Positions 34,701 through 46,700 of a stretch of DNA of 64,000 nucleotides are shown piece by piece. A program made the translations under genes and the position numbers. Each line of letters opens with the position of its first letter. Position 1 is the stretch's first letter. The notes below the pieces were generated by a model that searched no databases, was not told where the DNA came from, and saw only the letters and a program-made list of their open reading frames with translations. This DNA is from Gonium pectorale. Taxonomy: Eukaryota; Chlorophyta; Chlorophyceae; Chlamydomonadales; Volvocaceae. The stretch is taken from the NCBI GenBank assembly GCA_001584585.1, contig LSYV01000054.1, positions 224,190-288,189 of the forward strand. The letters run 5' to 3'.

Positions 34701-37700
34701 GGGGTGGCGGTTGAGCGCCACCAGCTTGGGCGTCAGGGCGTCCGTGGCCCTGTTGTACTGGATGGCCGATGATTCGACAATGGACGGCCCCGCCTCGTAC
34801 GTCACCAGCGGTACGCCGTACGGCAGCGAGGCGTTGACCAGCGCCCTGGCCGCGGCCTCCGTGGCATTGAGCGACGCCTCGCACTTGGCGACCATCTCCT
34901 CCACGGACAACAGCGCCTCCGCGGGCCCGTTGGCGCCCAGGCCGCAGTCCCAGTAGCCCGTGATGCCGTAGTAGTCGACCTGACGCACGAGCACGCATGT
35001 GAGGCACGACGCGAGAACGACCGTAAGCGTGGGGATCCAACCAGGAGGTCCCAAGGTCCTAACTGGTAGCGGGGTGGGGCGCTTGCCATGTTCCGCACCC
35101 GACCCACACCCGCACTACCAAGAACTGCTGCACCTCCAACTACAGCTCTCTGTCAACGCCCGGCGTGGGACCGACGCAGAGCGGACCGCATGGCCCGTTG
35201 CGGCGATGGTCCCCGGCTCCGCGACGCGTCACGGTATCGACCGCCCTGCCTCACCTGCGCCGCGGTGCCGTTCCAGCCCAGCGTCTCGCGCATCACGGTC
35301 GCGCCGCAGCCCTGCCCGTTGCTGCACAGGAAGCCCCAGCCGCCGAGCACCAGCTTGACGCGCGCCGACCCGCCGCCGGGCGCCGTCGCAAAAGCGTCCC
35401 GGAAGATGCGGCCGATGGCGCGCGTCCGCAGCGCGTGGTAACGGTAGGCGGCAGTGTTGGGGTCGGCGGAGAGGTTCAAGGCCAGCCCCCGGGCCTTGGC
35501 GTAGGCGTTCTGGGCAAAGAGGCCGTTCCATACCTGTGTGTGGAGGGGTGGGGTGGGGTGGCAAGGGGCGGAGAGCGCGAGAGGGGCACCACAGTCAGGT
35601 CCTATGGGCGTGTGTTGGTCAGGGGTTGGCTGCATCCACTGGTGTTATGCGTTGACAGCGGTCAGGATGTCGGGGCATCTCCCCAACGCATGACACCAGT
35701 GGATGCAGCGGTCAGGATGCGGGCGCAACGACCCCGTGGCCGTGGACGGCCGCCAGTCCGCACCTCGTTCGAGTGCTCCACCCACACCTCCACGTCCGGC
35801 CGCAGCGAGTCGCGCAGCAGGGCGGCCAGCGCGGCCACGTAGGCGTCGTCCGCCAGGTGGTGGACGTTGACCCACGGGTCTGCGCCGAGCAGGTTGCACA
35901 GCTGCACCATGTGCTCCAAGGCCGCGCCGCCACCGCGCCCGCTGGCCTGGGTGTCGGAAGCTGGGACGGTGCGGACCGCCCAGGCCGCGCTGCCGTCAGC
36001 GGGCAGCGGCGGCTCGGGCCCCACGCTGGTGGTGGGGGCGCCGAGGCTGGTGTTTGTGTTGGTGCCCGCCCAAGGCATGAACCGAATTGTCCGGTAGCGC
36101 GACAGACTCCGGAGGTACCAGGGGTGGAAGGGAGCACGGGAGGCGCGGCCCTCCCACACGCCGCCCGCGCCGGCGCCGCCCGCGGAGGCGGACGCGCCGG
36201 CGCCCGAAGGCAGGATGCGGATATTCCTCAGCGGGTTGGCGGGGTTGGTGGCCGTCAGCACCAGGTGCATCCCGTTGTCACCGCAGTAGGCCACGTAGGT
36301 GGCGGCGCAGGCCAGGTCGGCGGTCGGGCGCAGTAGCACCTCCATGCGGCCCTTGGCCCTGCAGGCAAACGCATGATCCCGTTCGAGTGGAGGGGTGGGG
36401 CGGATGGGTAAGTGTCCATCGTGCGAGCCCTGCATGTGGGGCCGCTGGACGGAAGTGCCAGCATCGCGTGCGAGGATCGTAGAACGCGCGCTCCCCGCAG
36501 CTGCCGCACCTGCTCAGCACCTTGGCGTCGAAGCCGAAATCCAGGCGGCCGTCTCCGTCGTACAGTACGACATACCGGCCCGGCCAGACGTGCAGCAGCA
36601 CGTTGCGTATCAGGAGCTTGTGCGCCACCGTGCCGGGCGGCAGGCGGGCGGGGTAGCCGTCGGGCCGCAGGTCCAGGGCCACACCCGTGTCCCAGGGGTT
36701 CTCCAGGGCCCTGTCGGGACACGCGTCGGAGCGCAGCGGTGCTCAACGGCGAAGGAGGACAGAAAACCCAAGGACAACCCCAAGGCGCGCCCTCCACGAA
36801 AGCGCAGACCTTGGCAAATTTGATCCGCTTCGCCCGCGGAGCAGGGGCCCTCCGACCCCGACTCCAACGGCCGCTGTCAATGGGTAACCAGTGGCAGCCC
36901 GTATCGTCAGCGCACGGGCCGCGCGTCGGCTGCAGCACGCCGCCCCAGCCCTCGCACTCACGACCCACGGGTCGGCCACTCACGTGTCGGCGGCGTTTGC
37001 CGTCATCCAGCGGCTGCTGCCCTTCATCACGTCCACCCAGGTCCACTCTGTGCTCCAGTACGCCAGGCCGCCCGCGTTGACGCCCACGAGCGACCCACGG
37101 TTCGGCCGCGGCACGAAGGCCGTGCCGGCCGGCGCCGCGGGGTCGTCCGCGCTGACGTTGCATGCGGGGCCGCCGTAGCCCGCCCAGCAGCGGCAGGCCC
37201 CGTGGAAGCAGTCGCCGTAGACGCAGCGCTGGGGGCAGCCGCACTCCCCAGGGCCGATGCACGAGGTGCCGGCCTCGCACCCGCTGGAGGTGGCGGGAGC
37301 GTGGCGGAGTGGCGGGAGCGTGGCGGAGTGGCGGGAGCGTGGCGGAGTGGCGGGAGCGTGGCGGAGTGGCGGGAGCGTGGCGGAGTGGCGGGAGCGTGGC
37401 GGAGTGGCGGGAGCGTGGCGGAGTGGCGACAGGGTTGGGCAAGGGGCGACGGCGTAGGAGGAGGAGGAGGGGAGTGCCAGTGGCGCCGGCGATTCGGTGC
37501 AGAGGCGAAATGGGCAAGGACTGGGGCGAACGAGGCGCGGGTAGCACTGACTGCGACCGGTAAGCCTGTGTTCTTGGTCACATGCAGAGCGCTTGCGGAC
37601 GTACATTGCGCATGTGATTACTGTTGCCATTTGTGCGCCTGCGCAGCGGTTGCTGCATGCCCATCAGTCCCCGCATGTTCTCTTCCCATTCCCGCCGTGA

Positions 37701-40700
37701 CGGCTCCGGCACCCGCACCTGCAGTCCCACTCGCACTTGCCGCCGGCGCCCCGTTTCCATCCCACGTCGCACACGCACGCGCCGTCCGCCCCGCAGCTGC
37801 CGTGTCCTCCGCAGCCGCAGTCGCGGCTGCAGTCGGGGCCGCTGAACCCGGGGAAACAGGCACAGACGCCCTGGTCCAGGCACTCGCCTGAATTGCAATG
37901 GCGTTGCGAGGGCGAGACTAAGTGCTGGGAAACGAGGACAGGAGGCGCGACGAGCGATGGATAGGGGAGAGAGGGATACACCAACTGACGCCAGCCCACT
38001 TCGCAGCACACGCAGACGATGTCCTTGGGCAGTTACCGCCGGGGCTCTGCTCCCCTTTCTCGTCAACCCACCGTTCCAGCTGCAGTTGTTGGGGCAGGCG
38101 ACTATGCCGCAGGTGAGGCCCGTAATGCCCGGCTTGCAGGTGCAGCTCCAGGTGCGGATGTTCCGGGTGATGCTGCTCACGTTGCACCAGCCCTGGTCAA
38201 ACGTGCACCTGGCGGGCGGGCGGGCGGGCGCGCACCGGGGCGCGAATGCAAATGTGCCCATTCGAATGCCGAAGCGCGGACGGGCCAAAGCAAGTCGGGC
38301 AGAAGGCCACCGTGCATGAAGCCGCTATGGCAGTGTTTTGGTGTCACATCCTGCACCAAAGGTGGGGGTGACGGACCCCCACCCGGTGAAGATTAGGGGG
38401 ACGGACCGATGGACCAAACTGTATCCGGCAGAATTTGCGACCGAACGGCCGAACGTGTGTGTCCCCCTTCACCTGTAGCCGCAGTTGTACACCTCGGTGT
38501 AGGCTTGGGTGCCGCAGTCGGGCCCTGTGAATCCGTCGTAGCAGGCGCAGGTCCCGTCCGCCAGGCACACCCCGTTTGAGGAGCAGTTGCCCGGGCAGGA
38601 GGACGCAGCGGACGAGGCGACCACACAAGTGGCCGTGGCGTTCATAAACGACTGGACGGCCTGTATGGGTAGCAGGCGGCTATCGTCAATGCCCTTAGTT
38701 AGGTGCGGCCATTCCGCACGAAGCAGCGTAAAAGAAGTATGCAAGCGCAAAGGTGATTCCGCAGTACATTATCAACGCAGTCGGAGGTCCCGCAGCCAAG
38801 CTCCAGCAAAACCCCCCAGGCTCGCGCGTACGGTACCTGCAGCTTCGGGGCGTCCCGTGGGTCGGCGTCCTGCCACTCCATGAGGCCCCAGCTGCCGTAC
38901 TTGCTGTACGCGCCGATGCTGGAGAAGTGCATGATGCGGCTGACGTTCTTGGCCAACAGGCCGTTCAGGTAAGCCGTGTACACGTCCTTCATGCCGGGGT
39001 GGCGGTTTGCCTGCGTGGGGCAGCGTTTCACAACCGGGAGGAGAAGGGAGGTGCGGAAGAGCGTGTTGGTCGTTACGCTGGGATGGCGGTTGGCCCCAAG
39101 TCGCCAGGCTGGGATCAACGCCAGGAAGATCTCTAGCTAAACAGGCCTTGAGAGCATGTATGCGCAACGGCGGGTCGGGCAGCGGGTACACGCACATGGG
39201 GCAAGCACTGGGAGGCCAGGTGCTCACTCAAGGTAAACACGGGCTGGGACATACCAGGAGTCAGATGATGGCATCTTACCTCGTGCTCCAAGATTAGCTC
39301 GCCTGCCCTGCTTGACATGACGGTTCGCGCATTGCGAATGCGTACTACCGAGACGCACGGCACGGCTGTACAGCACGGCAACAGTGCTCACCTGGATGGC
39401 CATATCTGAGCTGGATCCATCGCCGGTGAGGCTCTGCCCCGACTCGTACGTCAGCAGCGGCTTGCCGTACTGGGCGGCGATGGCGGCGTGCTGAGCCACG
39501 TCGGCCAGGGAGGTGTTGATCTGGCTCGGCAGCGTGCTGTCCATGAAGACCGTCAGGTTGGTGTCCCGCGATTTGACGTACGACCCAAAGTACGGCGCGA
39601 TGGCGAGCGCGTCGATGTGCGAAGTCACATTACGGCAGGAGAGCAGCTTGGAGCTGGTGATCGGCCATACGGACTGACAGGACGGGACGGGACGGGGCGG
39701 TGCGGTGCGCACGGTGGGCGGGGCGGCGGGTGAGACGCGTGGATCAGGCACGATGGTTCGGCTGCGTGGCGTCACTGCGTGGCGTGCCTAAGGCCGATCC
39801 TCTGCATTCACAACGCGCCAGCGGGGCGTTCCTGGCCTCCAGCAATCATTCCGTTCTCCGCAGTTTTCCGGCACCACTCTAGGTAGGAAGCGCGGGGCTG
39901 CCCAGCAGAATCAAGGCGCCGCGCCCCACCCGCGCCAGCCCTCCCCAGCCGCGCATCCGTCTTACCTGGCCCGCGATGACCACGGTGACCCGGGAGGCCT
40001 GCGCGCCCCACGCTGCCTTCCAGATCTTGCTGATGTTGGCGGTCTTGAGGGCGACGAAGCACAGCCGGGCCTCATTGTTGACGCCACCTGTGCGGGACGC
40101 GTGCGCGTGTGCGTATGAGACAGCGTCAGCCCACGTCCGGCGCCAGGCCGATGCCATTGTAAGGTCCGCGCGTTGCCAAGCGTCTCCAGTATCCAACGCA
40201 CGACGCTGCTTACGACCCTCCAAACCTACCCATCCCCATCACCCCATCAGCCATCGTCGCAGACCCTGCAATCAAAACCCGACGCCGTGCCCCTTCCCGG
40301 CCACGCCAGTGCGGCACTCACCATACCACGCGGCGCCCTGCTCCGTTGTGTTGAGCAGCAGACCCTGCGCCTGCGCGTACTTGCCACCCGGGAAGCCCGT
40401 GTGCCACACCTCGTTCGAGTACTCCACATACACCTGACAAACACCGGCAAGGGGGTGTGGGCAAATGGAGGCGCAGCCGGTCACCACCTATACGTGCGCC
40501 GGGGCTGGGCACGGAAGTCTGCTTGCAAAGCCAATGCTTGCCGAAGTAAAGGGCTTGCTTAGCAGAGAGAACCTGCGACAGCCTTCCGCGCTGTGTGCGG
40601 GAATCCCCACAGGGATAGATGCGGGGCGGGGGACGTGGGAGCCAGGCGCGTCGCTCCCGAGCCCGCGGCGCGCGCACACCTTAACGTCCGGCCGCAGCCT

Positions 40701-43700
40701 GTCGCGCACAAACTCCGCAAAGGCAGCGATGTACTCGTCGCTGGCCGCATGCGGGATATTGAACCACGGGTCGGCGCCCAGCGTGTTGGCCAGCTGCACC
40801 ATCACCTCGGCGGCCACGCCGCCGCGGGACACGGCATACGACCTGGAGGGGGATGCGCGGGGAGGAGATTCTCATGAGCGTCGGTGGGATAAGGAAGAAG
40901 GTAACTGGGTCGCGTCGGTGGGGATGTATTGGTGGTGGCTGCCAAGAAGTGGCATTAGTGAGAGGACGGGGAGCAAGAGCAGATATGGGTACCGGTACAG
41001 GCTGCAAGGGCCATCCAACGGTCACAGCCCGGCCCACAAGGAGTACCATGTTGGGTGGCGAAACTCCACGCTGGACAACACGCACGCGGTCCGCCCAAAG
41101 CCGCACCCGTACCTGTCGTTGGGCGTGGGCCGGTCCGCCCAGCTCACAGGTAAGGCGTCCAAGTTGGTCTGCATCCAGTCCTGCGGAAATGAATCACATG
41201 GTAGGAGAGAAGGGCGCAAGCGGCTCAGGGTGAAAACATGAGGAAAGTCGAAACAAAAACCCCATGGCAGATGGATGAGAAAGACACGAGTGAGGACGTT
41301 AAGGACGCAGGCGGAGAAGCGAAGGCGGAGAGCAGAGAATGCAGGAGCGTCTCGGACGGACAGACCCATTTACCAGCGCATTCCGACCTCGCTGGCGCCG
41401 CCCGGCTCAAGTCCCCTCTCGCCGGCCTTTCGACGCCATGCCGCTGCAGCTGACTACCGTACCTACTGACAGTGGTCCTCAAAACCCCGCTGCCCACCCG
41501 CCCCGTCAACTACCTCGCTCCCTTCTGCACCGGCCATAGAACCTGCAGACCGCCCTTCCCCCTTCACCCGCGCACCATGAAACGCAGCGCCCCGTACGGA
41601 CGGAGGAACGACAGGAAGGCGGGGTGGAAGGGCTGGCCTGCCGCGTGCGCGCGCTCGAACCCGGGCATGATGACCCGAATGTTGCGGATGGGGTCCCGCG
41701 GGTCGGTGCGCTCGATCTGGACCAGGATGCCTGAGGTGGATCAGATGAGGGTGCGAGCGGGAGAGGGAAGAAAGGTCAGCACGGTATGGAGGGACTGGGT
41801 ACCGTGCAGGTTAAGGTGGATCATACATGCCGATGGGAGAGAGACTGGACGATAGGCCAGGTCATAAGGCGAAGAATAATCACCTCCTTCAATGCACTGG
41901 GGTGGACGCGGCATGGCATTCCATGTCGTTCGCGCTCGCGGCTGGCTCGGAAGGAACCGCCCAACGGAGCGGTCTCGAAGTGGAGGGAGGGCCGACCGCG
42001 CTTGCACGTCACATACGAGCCATCTCCGACTCTCCCCGCCCCGCTCCGTCCTTCCCTCGCCTCACCATCAATTCAGCTCCCAGCTCCCCTAGCAGCCCCG
42101 CTCGCCCACCCACCGTTGTTTCCCTGCGTCGACGGCGTCACGTTGAGCCGAATGTGGCCGGCCTCCACCCACTGCACGTCCTGTATGTCCATGCTGAAGT
42201 CCAGGGAGCCCTTGCCGTCGTACAGCACCGTGTAGATGCCTGCGGGGGGCATCACCGCGTGGCAGCGAAAGCGGTCAGACACAGGGTGGGGAGGCTCGGA
42301 GTGGCAGCTCTGGTGCGCAATATGCGCGGCAAAGTGGACCTGGCGCAACAACGTAACACCGCAAAGCCGGTGCCCTGGGGGTGTGAGAGACGCGTTTGCC
42401 GATGGTCCTTGGCATATCCCCAAACCGTCCCTGGCATGGTGGGACGCGGGTTGGTGGCCCCGAACCAGAACAGGGCCCCAGTCCCTCGCTGCCCAGGAGC
42501 CGACCAAGGGCCACGCTTTCCCCTCGTTTGGCCGACTCCGCAGCCGCCGGAGTCCCCAGGCCTTTCCCAGGCCCCTCCACCCGCCCCGGCCACACGCGCT
42601 CACCCGCCGGCGCGTGCCCCTGGAGGTCCCGGATGCACAGCGTGGCCGCCCTCTGGTTGATCCCAAGGGCGGCGGGGTAGCCCTGGGCGGTGGGGCCAAA
42701 GGGGCCGTCCCGCGCCGTGATGAGGGAGATGTTAAAGCCGGTGCTCCACGAGGTGGCCCCTGAGTGCGGGGCAGGGCAGGAGGCAGGCCAGGGGGAGGGA
42801 AGGGGGCAGGGTGGGGGAGCAGGGGCAGGGGGAGGGGGAGGGGCAGGGGGAGGGGAGAGGGGGAGGGGAGAGGGGAAGGCGAGAGGGGGAGGGGGAACGA
42901 GTGTAAGAACGGGCGGATGCAAGGGCAGGGGCATGGGAGACACGGGTGCGCAAGAGGCAACACTGAAGTATGGGTCCAGGAGGTGGCACCTGCGTGCGGG
43001 GCCGGGCAGGCGCAAGGGGGCTTGCGGAGCAGGGTGTGGATATCAACGGGCTGGGCGCCGGCAGCATTCATCCCGTCAGGTGTGTGTGTGTGTGTGTGTG
43101 CGTGCAGGAGCAGTGTCGGAAGATATGTCCGGGCAAGTGGGTGGGCGGGGACGCGGGTAAACAATTTTGAGGACGGGCGGGTGCGAGGCAGGGACATGGG
43201 CGGCACGGGTGCGCCAGAAACAAAGCTGCAACCCCAAATTTCGGAACCTCGACCGCGCCGTGCAGGGGGGTGCGCTGTGACTCCCCCAATCCAGGTCTCC
43301 AGGAGCTCCTATGGCCGTCCTGCGCCTTACCCACACCCGAACGCTTCCTCCCTTGCCCAGAAACGGCAGCACACACAGCACACACAGCACGCGCAAGGTG
43401 AACGCACGAGAGTTCGTTCCTTCCCCGCATCCCCGCCATATCCCCCACCCCCACCCCGGCCCCGCGCACCTTCAATCATCTGCGGGATCCACTCCCTGCT
43501 GGCCTTGAACACGTCCACGAAGGTCCAGCTGCGCGACCAGTCGGCGATGCCCTCCAGGTTGATGCCCAGGCGGGGGGTGCAGGCGGAGGGCGTGGAGGCG
43601 TTGCGCAGCACCGAGCAGTCGGCGCCTGCCAGGTGGCGGCGCGCCGGCGGTCACGGGCGCACAGGAAAGGAGCTCAGGAGAGCCCGACACAAGCCGACGG

Positions 43701-46700
43701 GCCCAGCATGAGTGGAGCACGCAGGTTGAGAGGTGACGTATGGCGACGATTTCGGGCATGGACGATGCAAGCATGGCGCGATGAGGTGCGGACGCAGTCG
43801 GCGGTCCGATGCCTGTCGTACCCTGCCCCCAGAACCGTGGTCCCCGCTCACCGCTGGCGCCCGCCCAGCACACGCAGCTGCCGTCGTACGCGCAAGTGCC
43901 GTACACGCAGGCCGGGCTGCAGGGCTTTGGCGGCGGCACCGCCGGCGGCGCGTCCTTGGACGAGCAGGGCAGCGACGTCAGGTTGGCGGCGCAGGCCGAC
44001 ACCCCCGTCGACGCGTACAGCACGTCGCCCCGCCCCGCCAGCCAGGTGCGCAGAGCCCTGTACGACGGCGACTCGTACGGCCATGCTGTTACGTTTGCTG
44101 CGCCGCGGCACTCGTCCGGCGCGTAAATTACGGACCTTGCCCCGGGGGCCTGTTGACAGCTTCCAGCCAGTCGTGTGATGTCCAGGACAAAGTCATCACC
44201 GCCGAGCTGCTCGCGCCAGCGCCACAGCGAGTCCAGCATCATGCCGTACACGCTGTCGTGCAGCCGCGCGGCCCGTACGACCGACTCAAGGGCCGCCTCG
44301 CGGGAGGCGTTGGCGGCGAGGGGGCCGTACAGGGTGACGTTGCGCGACGCCATGTCGGGCCAGGAGGCGGAGGAGAGCACCGTCGTACCTGCGCGCGTGC
44401 ACAGAGGGCCAGACAGTTCTAGCACACGGTGGTCAAAGCCGAGGGGACGACGGGAACATTCCAAAAGCTTCGACAGCAACACGCATCGACCTCTTAAGCT
44501 GCGTGATTCTCACTGTTGAGTAGCCAGGGCGGGTAGATGTTGGTGAAGGTGCAGGGCCAGGCCTGGGTGGGGGAGCTGCAGCTGCCCAGCACGCGGTCAA
44601 AGTTTGACCGCGCGCCGTACAGTGGGCCCGTCATCTCGGGCCCTCCAGCGTACGCCAGCACGGCCAGGCCCCTGGACCGTACGGCGTGGTACTGCCTGTT
44701 GTACGAAACGTCCGCGGCGAGGACCGATGACCTGGTGTGTGGGTTGGGCGCCCAGGGACGCGTCAGTTGGAAGCACACACGGGGGCTTTGCTCCAGTGGC
44801 GCGCCTGGCTCAGCTCAACCCGCCCGTCAAACATTTGCGATCCGCGCCACGACCTGCGCCCAGCATCCCTCGATGAAGGGGCACCCAACCTCCAACCTCC
44901 AACCAACCAACCGCCACCTGATGCCAACCGCCGTCAACCGCCGCGAACCGCGCGCACCTGATGAGCTTGAGCACATACTCCACGGTCAAGTTGTCGGGTC
45001 GCGGGTAGGCGTCCCGCGCCAGGTACCACGGGTCACCCCAGTAGGTGGGGTTGTCGCGGGTCCACGTGAAGTAAGACCAGCCGCCGAAGGAGCCCGGCAG
45101 CGCCACCGCGTCCAGCCAGGAGCTGGCGTTGCCGGGCGGCTGCAGGCCCGACCAGTACAGGATGTGGGGCACGGCGCTGCAGGACGGGGAGGGGAGGGCG
45201 AGGGAAAGGGGAAGGGCGAGGGGGGAGGAAGGGAAGCGGGTCGAAAAACGCATGACGCCGAATCGAGAGTAAATGGGTAAAAGCTTGTGGCGGTCTTGTG
45301 AGGCCGCAGTGCCAGCGCGAGGGCGAAGGGCGTGAGGCTGCGCGCGCCGACGGGCGCGGGAAGTCGGAGGTGCAGGGGAAGAGATGAGTGCGGATGCCCG
45401 GCGAGGAAAGGAGGCAAAGAGCTGCTACGGAGGTCTCGTGCCGCCCAGCGGACAGGTACGGCAAGGTACGGGAAAGTACGGCAACAAAGCATCAGGGAAG
45501 TCATCACCGGGGGAATAGCGCAGGCTTCAAGCACCCTATCCCGCCTCACTTGATGATGGGCGAGGTCATGACGAGCCTCAGCGCCCCACGGGGCCGCCCC
45601 GCGTCCGCCCAGGCCTGCCGCGCCACGGTGCCCAGCAGCTGCGTGTTGGCGGCCTGGTGGCTCGTGATCCAGCCCGGGCCGTCCGTGCTGTACTCGACGG
45701 TCAGGCGCAGGGACGGCGCCAGGTTGGTGGCGATGTAGTACACCATGCCGTACGCGTACGAGTCGGACTCGTTGGCGGCGCGCGGCAGGCTGACCCACAT
45801 GCTGGCGTTGACCAGGTTGGCCAGGGCGACCATGTGCTCCACCGCCACGCCGTCGGCCTCGCGGACCTGCGTCAGACGCGCCGACAGGACGGCATCTGTT
45901 AGGTTACTGCGCCGCACGCGCCATACGGTGCATGTGCATGTGCATGTGCATGTGGGGACTGGGGACTGGGGACTTGGGACGGGGGGGATGCGGCCTGCGC
46001 GCACGCGCTACCCAGCTGGCCCCTACCCTCGGCCAGGCCCCCCCTGCACCCGCACACCAGGCAGCGACACGCTGGGGCGCCGCGCCCTCTTCGTACGAAG
46101 CGTGGGGCCGATAGGCGACAGCGTGGATCGCGGGATTGGTGTGGCAGGCACCGCGCCTGGCACCGCGCCGGGCGCTCAGGCGCACATGCCGTTGCGCGCG
46201 CCCGTGGCTCAGTCCACACCGCCGTCGGGGTGGGCAGCGCATGCAGCCGCCCCGGCCCCTCCCCGCCCCGGCCGCACGCCCACCTGCGAGCTGTGGTCGG
46301 GCGTGGTCCTGGCGGCCCAGTCCCGCGGTGCAGTGCGGCTGCTGCCCGTGTTGCCGTTGGCGCGCATCCAGGACGCAAAGCGGAGCAGCGGCACGCCCTG
46401 CGTGGGTTGGGTGGGGATGGGGGTGGGGGCCGGGGAACGGGGGCCACGTGGCGGAGGGTGAGGAGGCGGCAGAAGCAGGCGCAGGAGGTGGGTGGAGGGG
46501 CCAGCGTTCCGAGGCAGTTGGGTGGGCGGGTGGGGCATCTAGGGCGCGGAGCACAGATGCACAAGGGCCTGCGGACGCATGAGCGCGAGGCGGGCGGGAG
46601 GTGACGGAGGCAGGCGGGGAGTAGGCCACAACAGCAACTGGCCGTGCACGACATCCGGGAAACGTAGCATCCAGGAGCGGCGGCACGCCCTGGCAGGGAT

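Larger units (their letters stand above)
33852..37129 (-). other. Module III of the giant protein (active-site motifs kept)
   Basis: Residues about 1392-2011. Same order as module [91 protein letters not shown] (Glu1705, candidate acid/base), [24 protein letters not shown] (Glu1860, candidate nucleophile), NRHPAM and GKYGSWGMQ. Exon 27 (595 bases) fuses parts that are separate exons in module II. Confidence 0.6.

Noticed and set aside
37291..37428. CRISPR-like array
   Set aside because: Units are contiguous 19-mers with no unique spacers, and the genome is eukaryotic; it is a minisatellite. The same applies to 59581-59663 and 34346-34408.
45867..45910. Upstream extension of giant-gene exon 8 (frame open through [15 protein letters not shown])
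   Set aside because: The acceptor at that extension would start with an in-frame TAA; the CAG before GTCCGC keeps phase and matches modules II and III.
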